From contig JAICQC010000237.1 in the NCBI GenBank assembly GCA_025938055.1, positions 1 to 7,461 on the forward strand: 7,461 nucleotides of DNA, given 5' to 3'. Of this stretch, positions 1 to 4,688 are shown one piece after another. Each line of letters begins with the position of its first letter. Within the stretch, counting starts at the first letter, position 1. This stretch comes from Anaerolineales bacterium. GTDB taxonomy: Bacteria; Chloroflexota; Anaerolineae; Anaerolineales; Villigracilaceae. The position numbers and the translations under genes were made by a program. Under the pieces are notes generated by a model. The model made no database searches, had not been told where the DNA came from, and worked only from the letters and a program-made list of their open reading frames with translations.

Positions 1-336
1 CTCACCCCCTACTACAACCGCAGCCGTCTGTTCGTCGTCCCCACCCGCTTCTCCGCCGGCATCCCTCTCAAGCTGCTCGAAGCCTCTGCCCACGGCTTGC
101 CGGCGGTCGTCACGCCTCTCACCGCCCGCCAGCTCGGCTGGCGCGAAAACCATGACCTGCTCGTCGGGCACAACCCCCAGGATATTGCCAAAAAGATCGT
201 GAACCTTTATGAAAATAAGGACCTCTTCCTCTCCCTGCGCCAGAACGCCCTCGAACGCATCCGCCTCGAATACAGCCCGGAGCATTTTCGAAAAACGCTT
301 GAGAAGATCCTCAACCTGTCAATAAATAAGCGATGA
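1..336 (+). CDS. GT4-family glycosyltransferase, C-terminal fragment (5' end outside window)
   Basis: The frame is open from base 1 to the TGA at 334-336, giving the last 111 residues of a protein whose start lies before the window. The segment RFSAGIPLKLLEASAHGLP (residues 18-36 of the fragment) is the donor-binding signature of the GT-B fold, group 1 (GT4) glycosyltransferases. The Glu of LLEA is the second Glu of the usual EX7E pair; the first is Ala here, as in GT4 relatives with an 'AGIPLK' motif. A helical tail typical of the C-terminal end of the family follows. In this family such enzymes move a hexose from a nucleotide sugar to a glycan or lipid on the cytoplasmic side; donor and acceptor cannot be read here. 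A TTG at 97 could be taken as a start, but it falls inside the donor motif, so it is not the real one. Codon use is strongly C-ending and the first 180 bases are about two-thirds G+C, unlike gmd downstream. Confidence 0.88.
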   Translation, partial: LTPYYNRSRLFVVPTRFSAGIPLKLLEASAHGLPAVVTPLTARQLGWRENHDLLVGHNPQDIAKKIVNLYENKDLFLSLRQNALERIRLEYSPEHFRKTLEKILNLSINKR

Positions 337-515
337 ACGTCAAATCCATCTCAATGATATACAGGTTGAAATAGTATTTGACTCAAGACTGGATGGGCAG
401 GAGTTACAATAGTAAGCAGACATAAATACATCATTTAACGAAAACAGTCTATTTGCAATTATCGCGTATACAAGCCTGGACCACCCATGATCCAGACAAC
501 ATAAAAGGATAACCT
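337..515. other. AT-rich intergenic region upstream of gmd
   Basis: No coding frame is convincing in these 179 bases. G+C falls to about 33-40% by hand count of 361-480, against about 68% at the start of the window. Promoter-like pieces are present but badly spaced: TTGACT at 378-383 and TACAAT at 405-410 are separated by 21 bases, too long for a standard sigma-70 promoter. A short inverted repeat CTGGA/TCCAG (476-480 and 491-495, 10-base loop) lies just before the gmd ribosome binding site. No hairpin with a T-run ends the upstream gene. A gmd promoter probably lies here, but its exact position cannot be fixed by eye. Confidence 0.5.
503..508 (+). promoter_or_regulatory. Shine-Dalgarno sequence of gmd
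   Basis: AAAGGA lies about 7 bases before the ATG at 516. It is a reasonable ribosome binding site and supports that start. It is one of the few clear Shine-Dalgarno sequences in the window. Confidence 0.6.
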
Positions 516-1490
516 ATGTCAACTGCACTTATCACTGGAATTACAGGTCAGGATGGTTCATACCTTGCGGAATTTTTGCTTGCAAAGGGATATAAAATCG
601 TTGGCATGTCGCGCCGGACGAGCACCCTGAACTTTGAGAGGATTGCGCATTTTCAGGATGACATCACCCTGGTTCAAGGCGACCTACATGACCAAAGTTC
701 GCTGGTTGCGATTTTGGAGGAATACAAGCCTGACGAGGTCTATAATCTTGCGGCACAATCCTTTGTTCCCACATCCTGGCAACAGGCAGTCCTGACAGCA
801 GAAGTCACTGCAGTCGGGGTTCTGCGGATGCTGGATGCAATTCGTCAATTAAATCCAAAGATCAGGTTTTATCAGGCATCCAGCAGTGAGATGTTTGGGA
901 AGGTCATGGAGGTGCCTCAGAGGGAATCCACGCCATTCTACCCACGCAGCCCTTACGGCGTAGCGAAGGTCTATGGACACTGGATAACAGTCAACTACCG
1001 CGAGTCTTATAACTTATTTACTGTTTCCGGAATTTTGTTCAACCACGAAAGCCCAAGACGCGGCTTTGAATTTGTGACCAGAAAGATCTCCCGCGGGGTT
1101 GCTGCCATAAAGCTGGGTCTTGCACAGGAATTACGTCTGGGAAATCTGGACGCCCAGCGTGACTGGGGATATGCTCTGGATTACGTCAGGGCAATGTGGA
1201 TGATGCTGCAACAGGAGGAGCCTTGTGATTTCGTGATCGGCAGCGGAGAAACACACTCCGTTCGAGAATTTTGCGAAATTGCGTTCGGTTGTGTGGATTT
1301 GGATTATCAAAAGTATGTCGTGCAAGATCCAAAATTCTATCGCCCTGCAGAGGTTGATTTACTAATCTCTGATCCTGCCAAAGCTCACCAGGTATTAGGG
1401 TGGGAACCCTTCGTCAATTTCCGTGAACTGGTGGAAATGATGGTTCAAGCTGATATACAGCAGTTAGGCGGTACGAGCGGGAAACAGTGA
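516..1490 (+). CDS. gmd: GDP-mannose 4,6-dehydratase
   Basis: This enzyme converts GDP-D-mannose to GDP-4-keto-6-deoxy-D-mannose in the cytoplasm, the branch point to GDP-D-rhamnose, GDP-L-fucose and GDP-perosamine. The 324-residue product is an extended short-chain dehydrogenase/reductase. The NADP-binding Rossmann motif GITGQDG is at residues 8-14. SSSEMFG at 122-128 supplies Ser123 and Glu125, matching Thr132 and Glu134 of the E. coli enzyme. Tyr147 and Lys151 form the YxxxK pair. The NHESPRRG block at 176-183 is characteristic of Gmd rather than of other sugar dehydratases. The length is slightly short for the family (about 320-375) but complete. The ATG has a Shine-Dalgarno sequence and the Rossmann strand begins at once after it. 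No partner reductase (rmd, fcl) or aminotransferase (per) is in the window, so the final sugar is unknown. Gaps of about 180-200 bp on both sides suggest a separate transcription unit. Confidence 0.95.
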   Translation: MSTALITGITGQDGSYLAEFLLAKGYKIVGMSRRTSTLNFERIAHFQDDITLVQGDLHDQSSLVAILEEYKPDEVYNLAAQSFVPTSWQQAVLTAEVTAVGVLRMLDAIRQLNPKIRFYQASSSEMFGKVMEVPQRESTPFYPRSPYGVAKVYGHWITVNYRESYNLFTVSGILFNHESPRRGFEFVTRKISRGVAAIKLGLAQELRLGNLDAQRDWGYALDYVRAMWMMLQQEEPCDFVIGSGETHSVREFCEIAFGCVDLDYQKYVVQDPKFYRPAEVDLLISDPAKAHQVLGWEPFVNFRELVEMMVQADIQQLGGTSGKQ

Positions 1491-1620
1491 TGTAATCACA
1501 TTCGATCCACAGAAGGGGTTGATTTTCTTCAACTGCCTGCACACAATACAGACGGGGACAGCCCAGCCAGCTGCCATCGACAGGGCTCAAAGCTACAGTG
1601 GTAAGCCATTCGTCTCCCAC

Positions 1621-1651
1621 TTAACATTTCCAGAATGTTCTGGTTTACAAT
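1621..1651 (+). promoter_or_regulatory. Candidate promoter of the wecA-like operon
   Basis: TTAACA (1621-1626) resembles a -35 box and TACAAT (1646-1651) a -10 box. They are 19 bases apart, longer than the usual 17. The -10 box is about 35 bases before the ATG at 1687, which would give a short 5' leader of roughly 28 bases. The same heptamer TTACAAT also occurs upstream of gmd (404-410). The call rests on sequence similarity alone, and the spacing is not ideal. Confidence 0.35.
1630..1643. promoter_or_regulatory. Perfect 14-bp palindrome, possible operator
   Basis: CCAGAA-TG-TTCTGG has two exactly complementary 6-base arms around a 2-base centre. It sits between the candidate -35 and -10 boxes of the downstream operon, where a bound dimeric repressor would block RNA polymerase. 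It lacks a following T-run, and its 2-base centre is too tight for a normal RNA hairpin loop, so a DNA-binding site is more plausible than a terminator. The cognate regulator is unknown. Confidence 0.4.
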
Positions 1652-1686
1652 CAAATGACCAGGATTAACCTCCTTCCGAGCCAGCT

Positions 1687-2694
1687 ATGATCCTCCACCT
1701 ATTTCCACTGATATTTTGGGCAATTCTTACGACCCTGGCAATCACCCCCATCGCCATTAAAGTAGCAGTCCATTTTCGGCTGATCGACCAACCCAATAGC
1801 TCGCCGCATAAGATCCACCAGCGTCCCATGCCCAAGGCAGGGGGGCTGGCGCTCGGTTTGGCGATCATTTCCATAAACCTGCTCAGCGGGAACCTTGTTG
1901 AATCAGAAGGCATCCGCGGCATTCTCCTTGCCTCTGGCGTTATTTTTCTATTTGGACTACTGGATGATGTCTACAGGCTATCTCCCGCCTGGAAGCTCCT
2001 GGGGCAGATCCTGGGAACGGTTATCCTGATTTCGCAGGGGGTCCACATCCGTATGCTGGGCAGCCTGACCATGCTGAACATGGCACTGACCCTGATCTGG
2101 ACAATCGGAATCACAAATGCCTTCAACATGGTGGACAGCATGGATGGATTAGCCGTCGGGCTCGCCGCGATTGCATCCGCTTTCTTTATGCTTGTGACGG
2201 TCGATGCTGGTCAGACTTCACTTTCACTATTGAGCGCCGTAATTCTCGGGAGCTCGATCGGACTGATGTACTTCAACATGCTTCCGGCTCATACATTTCT
2301 TGGTGACTCAGGTGCGCAATTTCTGGGATTCGTGCTAGCTGCTCTGGCAATTGCGTACACCCCACCGGGTCTGCCTCAGCCATCCTCCTGGTTCGTTCCC
2401 ATCCTGCTCCTTAGCGTTCCCATCTTTGATACCAGCCTCGTTGTTTTATCCCGTCTCAAACAAAGAAAGGCAGTTTATCAGGCAGGCTTGGATCACACCT
2501 ATCATCGTCTGGTAAACTTGGGATTGCCCTCTTCTCGCGCCGTGCTGACAATGCACTTATCTGCCATTATAAGTGGCTGTCTCGCTTTTATGGCGTTACC
2601 ACAGCCTCCGCTCTGGGCAAACATTATCTTCATTTTCGCCCTGGTGGCTGGGATCGTTTTACTTCTCTGGCTGGAAAAAAAAGAACCGCATTGA
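1687..2694 (+). CDS. Undecaprenyl-phosphate sugar-1-phosphate transferase (WecA/TagO/MraY superfamily)
   Basis: Members of this family transfer a HexNAc-1-phosphate, usually GlcNAc-1-P from UDP-GlcNAc, to undecaprenyl phosphate on the inner face of the cytoplasmic membrane, starting a lipid-linked glycan. The 335-residue product has about 11 hydrophobic segments and the family motifs in order: KIHQRPMPKAGG (42-53), DDVYRLSPAWKL (93-104) with the Mg-binding Asp pair, NAFNMVDSMDG (144-154), FLGDSGA (204-210) with Asp207, and the cytoplasmic DHTYHRL (269-275), which resembles the His-rich loop of WecA-type enzymes. This loop favours WecA/TagO over MraY, but the sugar donor is not proven. An in-frame TAA at 1666-1668 with no start codon between makes ATG 1687 the only first start. 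No Shine-Dalgarno sequence precedes it. The stop overlaps the next gene, and an A8 run (2675-2682) lies just before it. Confidence 0.92.
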   Translation: MILHLFPLIFWAILTTLAITPIAIKVAVHFRLIDQPNSSPHKIHQRPMPKAGGLALGLAIISINLLSGNLVESEGIRGILLASGVIFLFGLLDDVYRLSPAWKLLGQILGTVILISQGVHIRMLGSLTMLNMALTLIWTIGITNAFNMVDSMDGLAVGLAAIASAFFMLVTVDAGQTSLSLLSAVILGSSIGLMYFNMLPAHTFLGDSGAQFLGFVLAALAIAYTPPGLPQPSSWFVPILLLSVPIFDTSLVVLSRLKQRKAVYQAGLDHTYHRLVNLGLPSSRAVLTMHLSAIISGCLAFMALPQPPLWANIIFIFALVAGIVLLLWLEKKEPH

Positions 2695-3695
2695 TGCCGA
2701 CCGCGCCGATTGTTTCCGTAATCATTGTTTCCTGGAACAGTGCCACTCATCTAACCCGCTGCCTGGATTGCCTCTCAGCGCAGACATTCCGGAATTTTGA
2801 GGTAATCGTTGTGGATAACGGTTCCCTGGATGGAGGGATGGCCGGGCTTGAACAGAGATACCCCCATCTCACACTGCATACAGAATACCTGCCGTCGAAT
2901 GTGGGCTTTGCCCGAGCGAACAACCTGGGAGCTGATCTGGCGCGTGGGAAATGGCTGGCGCTTCTCAATGCAGATGCTTTTGCGGAGCCCGACTGGCTGG
3001 AAAAAAACCTGCAGGCAGCCAGCCAGCATCCAGATTTTTCTTTTTTCGCTTCCCGTCAGGTGCAAGCCGATCACCCGGACCTCCTGGATGGGTCGGGCGA
3101 TGAGTATCACAGCAGTGGTCTGGCGTGGCGGCGATTCTACAGCTATCCGGCAAAGCGTTATGGTCTCACAGAGGAGGAGGTCTTTAGCGCCTGCGGGGCT
3201 GCAGCCGTCTATAGCCGGGATGACTTCATAAAGGTGGGAGGCTTCGACGAAAAATACTTCTCCTACTTCGAAGACGTGGATCTGGGGTTCCGCCTGCGTC
3301 TGGAAGGAGGGCGTTGTTTGTATGTCCCGCAGGCAGTTGTACATCACGTCGGATCCGCCAGTTCCGGAAAAACAAGTGATTTCGTCATCTACCATGGCCA
3401 CCGCAACCTGGTATGGACCTTTTTCAAGAACATGCCTGGCAGTTTATTCTGGCGATATTTGCCACTGCATATTATGATGAATTTGTTCTTCATCGTTTCG
3501 TTTTTTCTCAAAGGAAGAGGTTCTGCGATTCTGCGGGCAAAAAGGGATGCATTTTATCATCTGCCAGCTATAATTCGTACGCGAAGACAGATACAAAGCT
3601 CCAGAAAGATTCCGGCGCGCCAGATTTGGCAGGTCATGAACCGGGAGGTATTCGCTCCTTACTGGGCTTCACGTCAACGCTATAAGAGGATTTAG
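2694..3695 (+). CDS. GT2-family glycosyltransferase (COG1216, rhamnosyltransferase-like)
   Basis: This GT-A fold enzyme should transfer a sugar from a nucleotide donor to a growing lipid-linked glycan at the cytoplasmic membrane face. The 333-residue product starts with a strand and loop typical of GT2 (SVIIVSWNS, residues 8-16). VVDNGS (39-44) holds the nucleotide-binding Asp, LNADA (91-95) takes the place of the DXD motif, and FDEKYFSYFEDVDLG (184-198) carries the acidic pair Glu193-Asp194 of the active site. HHVGSAS (217-223) is the usual distal His block. A hydrophobic segment at about 252-273 may anchor it to the membrane. The ATG at 2694 shares its A with the stop of the previous gene (TGATG), a sign of translational coupling; a TTG one codon earlier is a possible alternative. 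The similarity is to the WbbL-type group, but donor and acceptor are not determined. Confidence 0.9.
   Translation: MPTAPIVSVIIVSWNSATHLTRCLDCLSAQTFRNFEVIVVDNGSLDGGMAGLEQRYPHLTLHTEYLPSNVGFARANNLGADLARGKWLALLNADAFAEPDWLEKNLQAASQHPDFSFFASRQVQADHPDLLDGSGDEYHSSGLAWRRFYSYPAKRYGLTEEEVFSACGAAAVYSRDDFIKVGGFDEKYFSYFEDVDLGFRLRLEGGRCLYVPQAVVHHVGSASSGKTSDFVIYHGHRNLVWTFFKNMPGSLFWRYLPLHIMMNLFFIVSFFLKGRGSAILRAKRDAFYHLPAIIRTRRQIQSSRKIPARQIWQVMNREVFAPYWASRQRYKRI
3685..3690 (+). promoter_or_regulatory. Shine-Dalgarno sequence of the second GT2 gene
   Basis: AGAGGA lies 11 bases before the ATG at 3702, inside the last codons of the previous gene. The spacing is somewhat long but usable, and it supports the chosen start. 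Confidence 0.45.
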
Positions 3696-3701
3696 TAGCA
3701 A

Positions 3702-4595
3702 ATGAGAGATCTTGGAATCTGCATTCTTACCCGCCAGTCAAAAGAAAAAGTCCTCGCCTGCCTGACTTCCCTTTTCGAAAAGACACGTGAGCTCGACATC
3801 GATGTGGTTGTCGTGGATAACAACTCACAGGATGGAACGGTGGAGGAAATCCGCGCTCAATTTCCGGGTGTTCGTTTAATTGTCAACGAAGGTAATCTGG
3901 GCTATTCCAGGGCTGTCAACCAGGGGCTGCGCGTACTGGATGCACGTTATTACATTCTCCTGAACCCGGACACCATCGTGCTCGATCTGGCTTTTAATCA
4001 TCTGATTCAATTCATGGATGAAAACCCGAAAGCCGGTATCTGCTCACCCCGAGTGCTCAACCAGGACGGCAGCGTCCAGTATCAGGCACGCCGCGGAGAG
4101 GCGCGTCCATGGGATGTTTTCTCCTATTTTTCAGGCTTATCGAAGCTCTTCCCGAATGATCCCCGCTTTTCAGGGTATTTACTCACCCACATCGATAATA
4201 ACAAGGTCAGCGAAGTAAAGGCAGTTTCCGGGTCGTGTATGATGATCCGCAAGGAGGTGATCGAGCAGATCGGTTATCTGGACGAACGTTATTTTGCTTA
4301 TCAGGAAGATACGGATTATTGCTTTCATGCCCGCAAGGCAGGCTGGAAGGTTTACTACGTCCCCCAGGCAGAAGTGATGCACTATGGTGGGCAGGGCGGC
4401 TCGAATATAAATCCCTATTTCAGCTCGTATCACTGGCATCGTTCCTATTTTTTATACTATCAGAAAAACCTAGCCAAGGATTATCCTTTCTGGTTCCATC
4501 CCATCTATTATTTTGCCATGTTGCTAAAGTTTCTCGTCGCGCTGATCGGTTTGACCTTTGGGAAGGAGAAAGTGGTTGGTACACGCAAACCTTGA
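3702..4595 (+). CDS. GT2-family glycosyltransferase (COG1216, WbbL-like)
   Basis: This second inverting GT-A glycosyltransferase, 297 residues long, is a paralogue of the preceding gene product and probably adds another residue to the same lipid-linked glycan. VVVVDNNSQDG (35-45) is the nucleotide-binding block, NPD (88-90) is the DXD equivalent, SGSCMMIRKEV (176-186) is the acceptor-side block, and YLDERYFAYQEDTD (192-205) carries the acidic pair Glu202-Asp203. VMHYGGQGGS (225-234) matches the distal His motif of WbbL-type rhamnosyltransferases. A hydrophobic stretch at about 265-286 may bind the membrane. The gene begins 6 bp after the previous stop and follows the same strand, so it is almost certainly in the same operon. 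Rhamnosyl transfer is the best guess from family resemblance, but the sugar is not fixed by sequence. Confidence 0.92.
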   Translation: MRDLGICILTRQSKEKVLACLTSLFEKTRELDIDVVVVDNNSQDGTVEEIRAQFPGVRLIVNEGNLGYSRAVNQGLRVLDARYYILLNPDTIVLDLAFNHLIQFMDENPKAGICSPRVLNQDGSVQYQARRGEARPWDVFSYFSGLSKLFPNDPRFSGYLLTHIDNNKVSEVKAVSGSCMMIRKEVIEQIGYLDERYFAYQEDTDYCFHARKAGWKVYYVPQAEVMHYGGQGGSNINPYFSSYHWHRSYFLYYQKNLAKDYPFWFHPIYYFAMLLKFLVALIGLTFGKEKVVGTRKP

Positions 4596-4688
4596 GGGGA
4601 AATAAACTCGGGTAACCGCGTCCTTCGAACCGAAAAAGAGCAGGTGGGTTAAAATAGAGCGGCTCGCGACCAGGCGACCAAATTCATC

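Larger units (their letters stand above)
1491..1686. other. Intergenic region between gmd and the wecA-like gene
   Basis: No plus-strand gene is supported in these 196 bases. Several short inverted repeats are visible: GTGAT/ATCAC at 1487-1491 and 1495-1499, overlapping the gmd stop codon; GTTGA/TCAAC at 1518-1522 and 1529-1533; and AGCCC/GGGCT at 1560-1564 and 1583-1587. None is followed by a T-run, so an intrinsic terminator is not shown. The right-hand end carries promoter-like boxes and a 14-bp palindrome, listed separately. A minus-strand frame runs through the left part (GTG at 1620 back into gmd), but it continues antisense into the gmd 3' end and has no recognisable domain. Confidence 0.5.

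Noticed and set aside
378..410. TTGACT and TACAAT as a gmd promoter
   Set aside because: The boxes are 21 bases apart and there is no extended -10 sequence, so I kept it only as a note in the intergenic entry.
1487..1499. GTGAT-GTA-ATCAC as an FNR- or CRP-like site or terminator
   Set aside because: The half-site spacing of 3 fits neither regulator, and no T-run follows, so neither role is supported.
1414..1620. A 68-codon minus-strand frame with three cysteines starting at GTG 1620
   Set aside because: About a third of it is antisense to the gmd 3' end, there is no recognised domain, and the start is GTG without a good ribosome site. It could be a gene remnant, but nothing shows this.
1669..1675. 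AAGGAGG on the minus strand, a perfect Shine-Dalgarno sequence
   Set aside because: No start codon follows at a workable distance on that strand and no minus-strand gene is supported there; it is likely chance.
2668..3007. The 14-mer TGGCTGGAAAAAAA occurring twice (2668-2681 and 2994-3007)
   Set aside because: Both copies encode Trp-Leu-Glu-Lys inside coding sequence in different genes; no further similarity surrounds them, so this is coincidence of codon choice.
2775..3401. A 208-codon minus-strand frame opposite the first GT2 gene
   Set aside because: It lies wholly antisense to a clear glycosyltransferase with all its family motifs, and the peptide has no recognisable domain; it is a shadow frame.
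4596..4688. TAAAAT at 4650-4655 as a -10 box for the GT-C gene
   Set aside because: No acceptable -35 box lies 16-18 bases upstream; the gene may simply be read from the upstream operon.
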